64,000 nucleotides of DNA from Saccharina japonica (GCA_008828725.1 MEHQ01000605.1:457722-521721); one strand, 5' to 3'. Shown: positions 37,188-41,957, counted from the first letter of the stretch. Notes: a model not told the origin generated them from the letters alone. Numbers and translations are program-made.

Positions 37188-39137
37188 CATGTCGTGCAGG
37201 CCGTAGTATATGACATAGACTCCTGCATCTACAATCGGAGCGGAAGCGCTGGGTTTTCACAACCAGCGGGGGGGGGACGGAGCACGTCATTTGCTTGCTT
37301 AGTATTGACGGCATTACCACGATCCTTGGAGGAGGGGGGGGGGGGAGGGCGGAGAGGATAGTATTTCCCTCTGACACCTCCCTTGCTGGGTGACAAGGTT
37401 GTCTTGCAGGGGTACGTACGTCCGTAGCTACTATTTTTTTTCTGAGGGTGATCAATGGAGGAGCTTTACACTACACTGGGAACCGTACCCCGATTTAAGA
37501 ACGCCCCGTGACGATAAGCCAAAGCAAGCACTCTTATATACGTACACATTGCTCTTATCTGTCGTGGGAAATATATACCTTTCAGAATAGGCGGGACATG
37601 CCGATTTGACCGCCCTTAACCCATTCAGAATTGAAAAAAAAATGCTCCACATTAATTCCAAGTAGTTTGTCCCCAAATTCGTCGGACCAGTTCTTAAGGG
37701 GTTAAAGCCCGAATGCTCTTACCTTGGGCGTTCTTAAGTCGGGGTACCCACTGTAACAGTAACTCACTAGATCGTGATATGCTCTGCTTTTTTTTGTTAC
37801 CTTGGGTCGCCGGCATCTATGACGACGATTACGGACACAATGGGCAGCTTTCCGAGCCCCGGACGAAGGGATCTCGACCTCAGGAAGTCCATCAGCTTCG
37901 GCACCTTCACATCGCGCAGTCAGGAACGGGGAGAAAGCGAGAAAACGCTTTAAAAAATCGACGTTAACGACAGGTGGTTGGTCAAAAGTCTGGACGTGCC
38001 TTGTTTGTGATTGGTCACAAGCTTGGGACTTGATTTTGTGATTGATTAAACGCTTAAGCTTAGGGGCTTAGGGGCCTCTGTGGAATCAAGACGCGCCAAC
38101 ACTTGAGAAGTTGAACGTTAACCCTCGAATTTGGGGACAAACCACTTGGAATTAGTGTGGGACATTTTTTTTTAGTTCTGAATGGGTTTAGGCATTTTGA
38201 AGTTTAGGCTTTGCTGTTTGCACGAAAGCCTAACACATATAATACATTTGTTTAAGTACCGAGAAATATTGTATGCCAACCCGGAAGTATACGAATAGCA
38301 AGTTAAAACACGTCTTAATCCCTTCACGAAGAGTACTATTACGGAGGACCTCAGTAAATAGGACCAAATATGGTTATTGAACATAGGGGAATATAGAGGT
38401 ATTTTTTGTATACCGTAGGTTCCCCTAATAACTATGCCTCCCGTGATAAGTGCACACCCTTCCTCATATAAGAGCATAAGAACATGAACCTGGCCCCGAA
38501 ATAAGGGTTTCTTAAGTGGTGTTGTATACTGTACGAAGGCAGTGTCGCCATCACCTTTGGCTCGAGGTCCGTGATGATGACGTTGACCCCGCTCTTGCTG
38601 GCATGCGGCACGTGAAGCTTTTCGATGACGGTCTGAATGTCATCTGCACCTGAGCGGCCAGACGGTTTTGTGGGCACGGGGATGGGCTGTTGGTTTCGCC
38701 CTCTCTTTGCTACGTCAAGGGCAGGCATGTGCCACATTCACACCTGGTAGCGATGCCTGGTACGCGATACCAGCACGAGTGCATCCCTCCAGAAGGTTTG
38801 AGCTCAATGAGCATGGACTATAACGGGTGACCATAGTAAATAGCACCCAATATTGTTAGTAAACATAGATACATATATATATATATATATATATATTTTT
38901 TACCATTAGGCTTTTGTGTGTACTGTGGGTCCTATTTGGTATGGTGCACCGAAATAGAATATGGCGATGAAAAGGATGTGGGCAACACAACGACCACAGA
39001 GACAACGTCAGCGGCCATGAAAACGACCACGACAACTCTAGCAACAGCAGCAACAACGACGACGACGACAACAGCAGCAAGAACAACAACAACAACGGTA
39101 AACAACAACTACAGTAAATAAACAACAACGGTAAACC

Positions 39138-39174
<37 letters not shown>

Positions 39175-40315
39175 GAACAACTACCGATGACGACCCCATA
39201 AACTTACACTTTTTTTCCCATCCTATTTATTATCTTCGCACTTCCGTCTTTCTCCCTCCCTACGTAGTCGTAACTCAGATCCGGGGTCACAAAGTAGGCT
39301 CCTCTCCCTCCTTCCCCACTACGGTTCTTGCCTTGATTTTTATTGCGCAGAGGGTTCAGCCTTCCCAATGCTCGTCGATTTTCATCGAATTTTGCCAACT
39401 CACGCTCTCGCGCTTTCCGCTAGTCAAGGTAGTTTTTGCGAGAAAACGTCCCTACGAGAATGCACTCGGGGGGGCTCGAACTCACGTTCTTGATGTTAAC
39501 AGGCTTCTAGCCCACCGGGGTGACTAAGAGCTCGAATTTCCTTCCCACATTACGGTACACGACATCACTTAGTAAACTCGTAATGTTGGCTAGGATAAAG
39601 TTATTATTATCATTTTTATGTGAGCCAGAGTGTATCCTACACAATGTTCAGAGTATTTGTTTTTGTAATTTATTGTTTCGAGCAAAGGTCGAGCCAAAAC
39701 TCCTCAAATTCAGGGCGTTTCACGTTCGGATTTAACCTCGCGGGTCAGGTCGGGTCGAGTCGGGTCGGGTCGGGTCGGGGTTGGGCCACTGTAACCTAAG
39801 GGAGGTCGCTGGAGAAATAGAAGCAAAACTCAGTAACAGATGGGATACGTACGAAATATAAAAACAAAGTTAAACACCCAGGTAATAAAAAATCTCGCAA
39901 GGTTGCCTTTTGCGGGCTGGTCTGTCTGTCGTATCGCAGCCAATCGCGCACCGCATACCTCAATGCGAGAGATGCCGCCAATACTTCCTTCTCCCCCTTT
40001 TATTATGAAAATATTACAAGTACACCAGCTGCGAGTTCGATCGATTGAGTTGTTGATTGCCAACTTTGCGAGCTGCGTGGTACGTCGGGCGAGCTTGTTC
40101 TATACGGTAGTCTGTCTAGTTTATTATACGGCAAGGTGATTTGCGCATCTTGCCTTGTTGAAGCACTCATCCCCCCCATCGCTCACCTTGCACGACAGCC
40201 AGCCGGCCGACAAGGCGGACGAGAAGCTGCGTAGCCAGCTGGCGGCTGGTGGTCCGCTTGTCGTGAAAGACGACCAGCGACTCCGCCAGGAGCCGTTTGT
40301 GAACGGCCTGGACGC
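9494..40315 (-). CDS. Receiver-TPR-tandem cyclic-nucleotide-binding protein (5' end unresolved)
   Basis: Twenty-five exons chain without phase conflict into 1,996 residues plus a stop. N to C: degenerate response-regulator receiver (about 9-165); a region of unknown fold (170-355); a basic low-complexity stretch (407-720); TPR repeats (about 721-835); a Gly-rich linker of 635 residues (866-1500); CNB domain 1 (about 1504-1674); CNB domain 2 (about 1675-1930, with a large insertion); a basic tail. CNB domains bind cAMP, cGMP or related ligands in a pocket made by the FGE motif and a following Arg. TPRs bind peptides. No kinase, cyclase, channel pore or phosphodiesterase was found in these exons, so the output is unknown. 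It looks cytosolic unless joined to the membrane exons upstream. All introns are GT-AG except one GC-AG. The gene converges on the cytochrome b5 gene. Confidence 0.75.
9608..10226 (-). other. Intron 24 of the CNB gene
   Basis: No repeat family or secondary gene recognised. Confidence 0.5.
10227..10280 (-). CDS. CNB gene exon 24
   Basis: Eighteen codons, phase 0 at both ends, perfect GTGAGT donor, CAG acceptor. Encodes an Arg/Trp-rich helix containing [18 protein letters not shown]. Confidence 0.7.
10345..10600 (+). repeat. tRNA-derived SINE, copy 2 (plus strand)
   Basis: Body motif CCCCGGATCTGAGTTCACGA, preceded by a diverged head and followed by GAGGGAGAAAAGAAGGGCGA and an A-rich end. It lies in intron 23. 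Confidence 0.6.
10610..10819. mobile_element. Foldback miniature element with TAA target duplication
   Basis: A 210-bp near-palindrome. The inner arms (10677-10714 and 10733-10770) are essentially perfect around GGTCAACACACGCACCAGCA. The outer ends GGGCCCG and CGGGCCC are directly flanked by TAA (10607-10609 and 10820-10822). A 3-bp TAA duplication with G-rich termini is the pattern of PIF/Harbinger-type miniature elements. Confidence 0.75.
10835..10970. repeat. GGGGGACCATAGTAAATAGG-type inverted-repeat element (family E)
   Basis: Diverged copy with TTACGGGGGGCCACAGTA at one side and GGTCCACCGTAATATG at the other, and an AT-rich centre including AGGTGTTTT. It is related to 12662, 36115, 38335, 38822 and 54495. 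Confidence 0.5.
10971..12330 (-). other. Intron 23, distal part
   Basis: Contains a repeated ATGTGATGTGGTGTCCTTAC pair (near 11241 and 11430), a C run at 11842-11855 and a degenerate CTTGCTTCAGGGT array (11990-12330). No gene recognised. Confidence 0.5.
11990..12330. repeat. Degenerate tandem array, CCTTGCTTCAGGGTTAAG type
   Basis: Units of about 26-32 bp with the core CCTTGCT(T/C)(C/T)AGGGT repeat up to the donor of exon 23, whose GTTAGT sits inside the last units. Confidence 0.65.
12331..12438 (-). CDS. CNB gene exon 23 (end of CNB domain 2)
   Basis: Thirty-six codons, phase 0 both ends. Acceptor CATCAG, donor GTTAGT. Encodes [20 protein letters not shown], the helix after the phosphate-binding cassette. 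Confidence 0.8.
12662..12775. mobile_element. Inverted-repeat miniature element (family E)
   Basis: Ends CTATTACGGG...GCATAGTAAATAGG and its near-complement CCTCTTTACTATGGTCCCCCG. The centre has CAAATATTGTTAGT and GGTTTTTGTGTACACCGTAG, shared with five or more copies in the window. Confidence 0.65.
13300..13830. repeat. Minisatellite, CCGAGTCTCGCGATA type
   Basis: About twelve degenerate units of 40-46 bp with the core CCGAGTCTCGCGATATGCGC followed by a variable CTCTCGACAACCGAACAG half. Confidence 0.75.
14870..15080 (+). repeat. Family D dispersed repeat
   Basis: Contains GGGCAGATATATCCCTGATA, GTTGCCGGGTGGGAACCGAA and TCTGCATGATCTAGGACAAG, shared with 33680, 47985, 22975 and 28262. Confidence 0.7.
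15593..15706 (-). CDS. CNB gene exon 22 (phosphate-binding cassette of CNB 2)
   Basis: Thirty-eight codons, phase 0 both ends. Acceptor TTTTGATCAG, donor GTGAGC. Encodes [20 protein letters not shown], the FGE core of a second CNB domain. The usual Pro-Arg after the cassette is replaced (GGEALG), so ligand binding is doubtful. Confidence 0.85.
15790..15992. mobile_element. TA-flanked miniature element, CAGTGGGTACC termini
   Basis: A 203-bp element flanked by TA on both sides. Inverted ends are CAGTGGGTACCCCTATTTAA and the complement of TTGAATAGTGGTACCCACTG. A TA duplication plus CAGT termini is the Tc1/mariner pattern. Related copy at 37474-37753. Confidence 0.75.
15993..16454 (-). other. 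Intron 21, distal part
   Basis: No repeat family recognised. A minus-strand open frame at 16219-16437 ends close to a GGTATCGACCACG motif that also spans the exon 21 border; see the rejected list. Confidence 0.4.
16455..16550 (-). CDS. CNB gene exon 21
   Basis: Thirty-two codons, phase 0. Acceptor CTCGCCTCAG, donor GTATTT. A charged helix ([20 protein letters not shown]) lies within the insertion of CNB domain 2. Confidence 0.82.
16551..17792 (-). other. Intron 20 of the CNB gene
   Basis: Holds a G run (16820-16829), a GTTCTT iteration (16985-17010) and the 24-bp minisatellite at 17095-17655. Confidence 0.6.
17095..17655. repeat. Minisatellite, about 24-bp AAGGACCAGTATGTCCCTAA units
   Basis: More than 20 degenerate units of AATATAAGGACCA(G/T)TATGTCCCT. 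Each has a small palindromic core (GGACC...GTCC). Plus-strand open frames here are repeat translations. Confidence 0.88.
17793..17987 (-). CDS. CNB gene exon 20 (insert of CNB 2)
   Basis: Sixty-five codons, phase 0. Acceptor TTCAAGCAG, donor GTGCAT. Low-complexity Ser/Thr/Gly-rich with a poly-Gly run from a GCC trinucleotide run (plus strand 17895-17920). This is part of the insertion that interrupts CNB domain 2. Confidence 0.75.
18269..18427 (-). CDS. CNB gene exon 19 (beta strands of CNB 2)
   Basis: Fifty-three codons, phase 0. Donor GTGAGT. Encodes [20 protein letters not shown], the strand-turn-strand of a CNB fold, then a helical stretch outside the usual fold. Confidence 0.87.
18480..18985. 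repeat. Tandem array, about 110-bp units, in intron 18
   Basis: About five degenerate units with GCGGGACGAGGCAAACG, CACAAGCTCAAGC, GTTCGCCGATACA and TTACCAGAGCTTCAAGCAAG in the same order. It begins 53 bp upstream of exon 19. Confidence 0.75.
18986..19400. repeat. Degenerate array, TCTTCGCTCAGTGCGTCGGA type
   Basis: Repeated CTTCGCTCAGT(G/A)(T)CGTCGGAGCA with GGAAGACAAAC spacers at about 60-90 bp. It adjoins the 110-bp array. Confidence 0.55.
19403..19560. repeat. GGGTC pentanucleotide repeat, inverted
   Basis: GGGTCAGGTCGGGTCGGGCC is followed after about 55 bp by the opposite strand (CCCGACCCGACCCGACC). It could form a G-rich hairpin. The same motif occurs at 39740-39785. Confidence 0.75.
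19668..19750 (-). repeat. Family B fragment
   Basis: Contains CATTGTAGGGATGAGAGGGT and CATACGACTACGGCCGTGCA, and ends GGGTACACCCCCC. Confidence 0.7.
19850..20000 (+). repeat. Family D fragment
   Basis: Contains ATCTGCACGATCTAGGACAT, TTTCCTGGGTTGGATATGTG and CTAACGGCAGGGTTATGATC. Confidence 0.6.
20084..20212 (-). CDS. CNB gene exon 18 (start of CNB domain 2)
   Basis: Forty-three codons, phase 0. Acceptor ATTTTCGAAG, donor GTATGT. Encodes the N-terminal helices of a CNB domain ([20 protein letters not shown]), running into exon 19 as [18 protein letters not shown]. Confidence 0.88.
20377..20670 (+). repeat. Family B dispersed repeat, full copy
   Basis: Runs from GTGTAGTTATATCGTGCG after a G run to TCTGGAGTGGCC and CAGAGACAGCAATGGGTA. 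Near-complete match in order to the reversed copy at 4545. Confidence 0.85.
20671..20984 (-). other. Intron 17, mid part
   Basis: Unique sequence with a C run at 20951-20961. No gene or element recognised. Confidence 0.45.
20985..21100 (-). repeat. tRNA-derived SINE, copy 3 (partial)
   Basis: Contains AGTCGTAACTCAGATCCGGG and TTTATCGCGAGAAGACTTCA. It ends within 10 bp of the donor of exon 17, so this insertion nearly touches an exon. Confidence 0.7.
21110..21190 (-). CDS. CNB gene exon 17 (end of CNB domain 1)
   Basis: Twenty-seven codons, phase 0. Acceptor GTATTTAG, donor GTGCGC. Encodes [20 protein letters not shown], the last strand and C helix of a CNB domain, leading into exon 18. Confidence 0.85.
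21230..21630. repeat. Degenerate array, GTGTGGCCTTA...GAGTGCGTAT type
   Basis: Units of about 55-65 bp combining ATCAAA(A)GTGTGAGTGCGTA with TCGCGA(C/T)TTAAAA. Lies in intron 16. Confidence 0.65.
21797..21868. mobile_element. Short inverted-repeat element, CACTCTG...GTAAGGACCGTT (family F)
   Basis: About 70 bp. The ends GAACGGAAATGTAAGGACCG and CGGTCCTTACATTATCGCCC are complementary. Copies at 42825, 44640 and 58226. Confidence 0.65.
22158..22428 (-). CDS. CNB gene exon 16 (phosphate-binding cassette of CNB 1)
   Basis: 271 nt, entered in phase 2 and left in phase 0. The acceptor GTTGGTTAG gives R-VAVKLRR after exon 15. Encodes [18 protein letters not shown], a clear FGE cassette with nearby Arg residues. 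It then runs into a Gly-rich insert before the domain resumes in exon 17. Confidence 0.88.
22748..22917 (-). CDS. CNB gene exon 15 (start of CNB domain 1)
   Basis: 170 nt, phase 0 in and phase 2 out. Acceptor CTCCTCTTTAG, donor GTGCGT. Encodes [20 protein letters not shown] and [11 protein letters not shown], the helical lead and first strands of a CNB fold. Confidence 0.88.
22975..23240 (-). repeat. Family D repeat with ATCATACAG iterations
   Basis: Six copies of AGATCATAC at 23147-23200, plus reversed core blocks (AGGAAACATGTTCTAGATCA, CTCCCACCCGGCAACATGAG). Lies in the GC-AG intron between exons 14 and 15. Confidence 0.7.
23456..25360 (-). CDS. CNB gene exon 14 (635-residue Gly-rich linker)
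   Basis: A 1,905-nt exon, phase 0 at both ends. Acceptor ACGATGCAG. The donor is AACAG|GCAAGT, a GC donor; no GT donor of comparable quality keeps phase. The protein is disordered, rich in Gly, Arg, Ser and Glu, and has three poly-Gly zones from CCN runs on the plus strand (24366-24503, 24912-25128, 25232-25262). A 78-bp (26-codon) unit is duplicated in tandem (24931 and 25009). The His/Pro- and Thr-rich frames on the plus strand are shadows. Confidence 0.8.
25865..25985. repeat. Inverted-repeat element, AGTAATCAG variant of family E
   Basis: GTGTACAGTAATCAGCACCT at one side and GATTACTTTGCTACGTTCCC at the other. Similar to copies at 36245, 54945 and 59650. Confidence 0.5.
26075..26250 (-). 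repeat. tRNA-derived SINE, copy 4
   Basis: Contains GTAACTCAGGTCCGGGGTGC, CACGGTTCGTGCCTTGCATT and CGTCGACTCGCGTCGAATGA, in the order of copy 1. Confidence 0.7.
26476..26560 (-). CDS. CNB gene exon 13
   Basis: 85 nt, phase 2 in and phase 0 out, which fits both neighbours. Encodes [20 protein letters not shown]. Acceptor CATCATCAG, donor GTATCG. No known domain. The call depends on phase fit and coding appearance. Confidence 0.55.
26561..27849 (-). other. Intron 12 of the CNB gene
   Basis: Includes a GATGAC-rich microsatellite (27175-27265) and otherwise unique DNA. A 153-aa plus-strand frame at 27307-27768 shows no family resemblance. Confidence 0.5.
27850..28034 (-). CDS. CNB gene exon 12 (TPR 3)
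   Basis: 185 nt, phase 0 in and phase 2 out, donor GTGAGA. Encodes a Gly-rich loop, then a [23 protein letters not shown] followed by [10 protein letters not shown], with the small and aromatic residues at the usual positions. Confidence 0.82.
28262..28440 (-). repeat. Family D fragment
   Basis: Contains TACAGATCCAACCCAGGAAA, CCATGCAGATTA and GAGCTGGACCATAGAGATCA. Confidence 0.6.
28550..28660 (-). CDS. CNB gene exon 11 (TPR 1 and 2)
   Basis: Thirty-seven codons, phase 0. Acceptor GGTCCAG, donor [26 protein letters not shown] completes the TPR begun in exon 10 (Gly8, Ala20, Tyr24, Ala27 and Pro32 positions are all filled) and starts the next. Confidence 0.87.
28668..29486. repeat. GGTT/GGTC/GATT tetranucleotide array, about 820 bp
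   Basis: Nearly continuous 4-bp tandem repeat directly upstream of exon 11 in intron 10. Its polypyrimidine partner on the minus strand runs to the acceptor. Open frames in it encode poly(Gln-Pro-Thr-Asn) artefacts. Confidence 0.92.
29487..30715 (-). other. Intron 10, distal part
   Basis: Contains a short AACCGTCAGTGTAACCGT minisatellite (29862-29950) and unique DNA. No exon is required here because exons 10 and 11 join into a complete TPR. Confidence 0.55.
30716..31711 (-). CDS. CNB gene exon 10 (basic low-complexity region, TPR start)
   Basis: 996 nt, 332 codons, phase 0. Acceptor GGTGGGCAG after a C-rich tract, donor GTGAGC. Rich in Arg, Gly and Ser. The C-terminal quarter becomes ordered ([20 protein letters not shown], then [18 protein letters not shown]), the latter being helix A of TPR 1. 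The long plus-strand frames here are shadows. Confidence 0.83.
31845..31990 (-). repeat. Family C repeat, two tandem partial units
   Basis: GCGTACTCACTTTCTGCTTG, then GCGCATCCCTTTCGAG and ACGCATCCCTTTCGAGACGG. It immediately precedes exon 10, so part of its intron is repeat-derived. Confidence 0.7.
32099..32190 (+). repeat. tRNA-derived SINE, copy 5 (partial)
   Basis: TGACCCCGGATCTGAGTTAC, then GATAATAAAAGGG and an A-rich end. Truncated at its 5' side. Confidence 0.55.
32197..32349 (-). CDS. CNB gene exon 9
   Basis: Fifty-one codons, phase 0. Acceptor GTCTTGAAAAG, donor GTATTT. Contains [20 protein letters not shown] and [16 protein letters not shown]. No recognised domain. Confidence 0.78.
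32390..32690 (+). repeat. Family B dispersed repeat
   Basis: From the terminal motif TGTACTTCAT after a G run (32368) through CGCATCCTTACAATGTCGGG to GAGACTGCAATGGGAGCAC. Confidence 0.82.
32843..32871. repeat. C homopolymer, about 29 bp
   Basis: Uninterrupted C run on the plus strand, inside intron 8. Confidence 0.8.
32953..33150 (-). CDS. CNB gene exon 8
   Basis: Sixty-six codons, phase 0. Acceptor AAAAACAG, donor GTGTGC. Begins [18 protein letters not shown], ankyrin-like after exon 7, then a Gly/Asp/Cys-rich stretch. Confidence 0.75.
33408..33630. mobile_element. Diverged TA-flanked miniature element
   Basis: Starts TA-CAGTAGTGGTTCTTCTAT, with internal TAGTGCCGG repeats. A diverged relative of 44433-44612. 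The right end is degraded. Confidence 0.5.
33680..33890 (+). repeat. Family D repeat with ATGATCTGT iterations
   Basis: Seven GATCTGTAT-like units (33706-33760), then the core CTAGCTCATGTTAACCGG and AATCTAGCACATGG. Confidence 0.72.
33978..34019 (-). CDS. CNB gene exon 7 (boundary tentative)
   Basis: Fourteen codons, [13 protein letters not shown], phase 0, donor GTAGCC. The in-phase acceptor is ACCAACCAG. A stronger-looking acceptor (CCCCTGCAG at 34088) would lengthen the exon to 110 nt but needs phase 1 entry, which exon 6 does not give. Confidence 0.55.
34181..34325 (-). CDS. CNB gene exon 6
   Basis: 145 nt, phase 2 in, phase 0 out. Acceptor CCCCTTCCAACAG, donor GTTTGA (weak). Encodes [20 protein letters not shown]. 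No known domain. Confidence 0.65.
34326..34890 (-). other. Intron 5 of the CNB gene
   Basis: Includes an ACTAA pentanucleotide repeat (34706-34735). Nothing else recognised. Confidence 0.5.
34891..35051 (-). CDS. CNB gene exon 5
   Basis: 161 nt, phase 0 in, phase 2 out. Acceptor CTGCGCAG, donor GTACGA. Encodes [18 protein letters not shown] and [14 protein letters not shown]. No known domain. Confidence 0.8.
35155..35245 (-). mobile_element. TTAA-flanked miniature element, diverged
   Basis: TTAACCCCTTAAGAACCGG, then CAAACTACTTGG and TAGTGTGGGA, in reverse orientation to the array at 62778. Confidence 0.65.
35614..35859. mobile_element. Miniature element with TAA duplication and nearby empty site
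   Basis: A 246-bp element whose ends GGGTCGTTCTTATCGAGCAA are exact inverted repeats, flanked by TAA (35611-35613 and 35860-35862). A second copy of the flanking DNA at 35899-35952 carries a single TAA (35933-35935) and no element. Confidence 0.8.
36115..36245. mobile_element. Inverted-repeat element (family E)
   Basis: CCGGGGGACCTACGTATCGT at the left, ACTATGGTCCCCCGTCATAG at the right, AT-rich centre. A second, variant element (AGTAATCAG type) follows at 36246-36365. Confidence 0.6.
36435..36567 (-). CDS. CNB gene exon 4 (receiver C-terminal part)
   Basis: 133 nt, phase 2 in, phase 0 out. Acceptor CGAGGCAG, donor GTGACG. Encodes [20 protein letters not shown], matching the last strand and helix of a receiver. 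The conserved Lys of the K-P motif is Arg here. Confidence 0.85.
36568..37473 (-). other. Intron 3, G-run-rich part
   Basis: Contains several long G runs (36596-36616, 37155-37186, 37265-37271, 37328-37345) interleaved with family B fragments (37025-37140) and family C-like text (36690-36725). Confidence 0.65.
37025..37140 (+). repeat. Family B fragment followed by a long G run
   Basis: CGTGCACGGCCGTAGTCGTA through CAGGCAGACATTGCTTGCAC. The adjacent G homopolymer is about 32 bp. Confidence 0.75.
37474..37753. mobile_element. TA-flanked miniature element containing a nested TTAA element
   Basis: Ends CACTGGGAACCGTACCCCGA and the complement of GTCGGGGTACCCACTG, flanked by TA. A TTAA-flanked element (37616-37705) sits inside. 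Removing it leaves about 190 bp, close to the 203-bp relative at 15790. Confidence 0.75.
37616..37705 (+). mobile_element. TTAA-flanked miniature element (nested)
   Basis: TTAACCCATTCAGAATTG to TTCTTAAGGGGTTAA, with a TTAA at each end as expected for a piggyBac-type insertion. Confidence 0.8.
37801..37904 (-). CDS. CNB gene exon 3 (receiver middle)
   Basis: 104 nt, phase 0 in, phase 2 out, donor GTAACA. Encodes [16 protein letters not shown] and [18 protein letters not shown]. The Thr/Ser normally ending receiver strand 4 is absent. Confidence 0.85.
38118..38190 (-). mobile_element. TTAA-type miniature element, truncated
   Basis: TTAACCCTCGAATTTGGGGA, then CCACTTGGAATTAGTGTGGG and TTCTGAATGGGTTTA. 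The end sequences are decayed. Confidence 0.6.
38335..38450. repeat. Inverted-repeat element (family E)
   Basis: GAGGACCTCAGTAAATAGGA at one side and CTATGCCTCCCGTGATAAG at the other; centre CAAATATGGTTATTGAACAT. Confidence 0.6.
38555..38709 (-). CDS. CNB gene exon 2 (receiver, phospho-acceptor region)
   Basis: 155 nt, phase 1 in, phase 0 out. Acceptor CTTGACGTAG, donor GTGATG. Encodes [12 protein letters not shown]. Asp90 of the chain is the expected phospho-acceptor. Confidence 0.85.
38822..38955. repeat. Inverted-repeat element (family E) with TA expansion
   Basis: GGTGACCATAGTAAATAGCA to CTATTTGGTATGGTGCACCG, with a (TA)n run of about 20 bp expanded inside (38873-38895). Confidence 0.65.
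38990..39180. repeat. CAA/GAC trinucleotide microsatellite
   Basis: Imperfect ACA/ACG/CAA runs ending in about 15 uninterrupted CAA units (39135-39172). Confidence 0.85.
39208..39530 (-). repeat. tRNA-derived SINE, copy 6 (full length)
   Basis: Head with B box GTTCGAGCC (39530-39460 on the minus strand), body CCCCGGATCTGAGTTACGAC, tail AATAAATAGGATGGGAAAAA. Same order as copy 1. Confidence 0.68.
39531..40186 (-). other. Intron 1, proximal part
   Basis: GGGTC repeat at 39740-39785, otherwise unique. No exon recognised. Confidence 0.45.
40187..40315 (-). CDS. CNB gene exon 1 of the chain (receiver N-terminal part)
   Basis: 129 nt, phase 1 in and out. Acceptor TTTTTCCTGCGAG, donor GTGAGC. Encodes [20 protein letters not shown] and [14 protein letters not shown], the first strand and helix of a receiver, with one acidic residue where two are usual. 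An earlier exon must exist because entry is in phase 1. Confidence 0.82.
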
Positions 40316-41851
40316 CTCGCAGGAAAAAACAAAAAAAACAAAACTGATTTTGAGAGGCGGGAAAAACCTTCGGTTAGGAAGTGATACTCACTTCGTGGCG
40401 GTGAGATTTTGTTCCAACAAAACACCTGGTACAGCATAGATCACGGTTTAAGAGAGAGGGGTGTGTGTTAGGCCTGCTTGACCTCATATAAAAACTCGAA
40501 CTCCTCTTAAACCAGAACGGGTATGGTATTTATTTAAAAAAAAAAAAACAGCTGTGAGATCGAGGATTTTGTCGAAACTTATTTTTGAAAGCTGAGTGTG
40601 ATACTTCGATCGCGCGTACTTATGGGTTTCATATGTCGTCTTGCAGGAGGTACATCCCGTATGAGAACACAATCTGGGTATGATATGTAGCTTATGGTAT
40701 GCCCGTGTCAAGACAATCGATCTCTCTTGACCCGTTTTTTGTCTTCAAGAACGGGTATTATAGCTGTTAGCCTGCCCTTACGTCCATTATGTCGATGCCG
40801 AGACAACTGGCCGTTCTTGAACCCGAACATCTCTGAGACCGGATCGGGTGTGACCGGTATGCCGGTAGCTTTTAGTATGGCCATGCCAAGCCGATTTCAT
40901 CTCTCTTAAACCAGTACTGCTCTTAAACAGATAGCTTTTAAAAACCGTGACCCTCAATGCACACATATTTCTCTCTCTCCGCACAGCAAGGACCCCTTCG
41001 ATACCAGATTACAGCAGCTGTCGTAACCGATGCAAAAACAAGCAGTCATTCGTGCGGCTGTATGAGTTGTTCGCGTCTACTCGTCCCTTCTCTTCATCGC
41101 GTCGACTCGAGACCTCTGAGTGCCTGTTACGCACGAGTAGAGACTACAGTAAAGGGTGCGAACAGCGACCGTGCAGTTCGCCCCTTTGAGCTTCGAGACG
41201 TATAGCGACATAAACCGTGATAACTTGTGGTGCTACGTATCAATCGCCTACGAGTAGTCTACGCCCAGCAGCACAACCGGTAGATCGTGTCGCGGCCGTG
41301 CCGTACGACTCCTTGAATATTAGCTCGGGACCAGACGCATGCTATGGCAGAGAGGGGCATCATTTTTTTATCTGAGGTTTTTCCCTTGAGGAGAGCTCTA
41401 TTAATAGTCTAAATACAAAGCCCGTTGCTGCAAGTGAGTACGCGCTCAGCCAAAGAATATGAACCATAACGCCAAATTCTCTTTATAACAACAAACTACA
41501 GATTTATTCTTATATCGGTTCCCGATCACGAATAATCTTTTCCTTTTTTTTTGTTCCTGAGGTTTTTCCCTTCCTTGAGGAGAGCTCTATTCATAGCCTA
41601 TATACCTCACCAAAAACCTGATTATGGAGGGGAAACAAAAGTGCTATCAATAGTATGCCCGAGGAGCAATCAATCCCATTGCCTACAGTAGGTGTGCATG
41701 GCAAAGTTTGGCATCGCAAGAAAGAAAATCCCCCGATGCTTTTGGGTTAAGTACTCCCGTCATTCCGATAATTTTTGTTCAGCCGAAAAGTTCCGCCTCT
41801 ATCGTATAGCCGGCGTCGACACCAACTATATCTCATCTCCCAACCGTGCAG

Positions 41852-41957
41852 GGGCTGATGGTTGCTGCGATCGTCGCATTTTTCGTCGTCGGTGTTTCCC
41901 TCCATACCACGGTCAAGTTAATCAAGTTCCCGAGAGGGTGGCGAGAGAGAGAGAGAG
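41852..41957 (+). CDS. Possible plus-strand exon with one membrane helix
   Basis: Acceptor CAACCGTGCAG, then GLMVAAIVAFFVVGVSLHTT and KLIKFPRGWRERER, then a GTACGT donor next to a GA run. It reads like a membrane helix followed by a basic stop-transfer segment. It stands alone, with no partner exon found, so chance is a real alternative. Confidence 0.25.
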
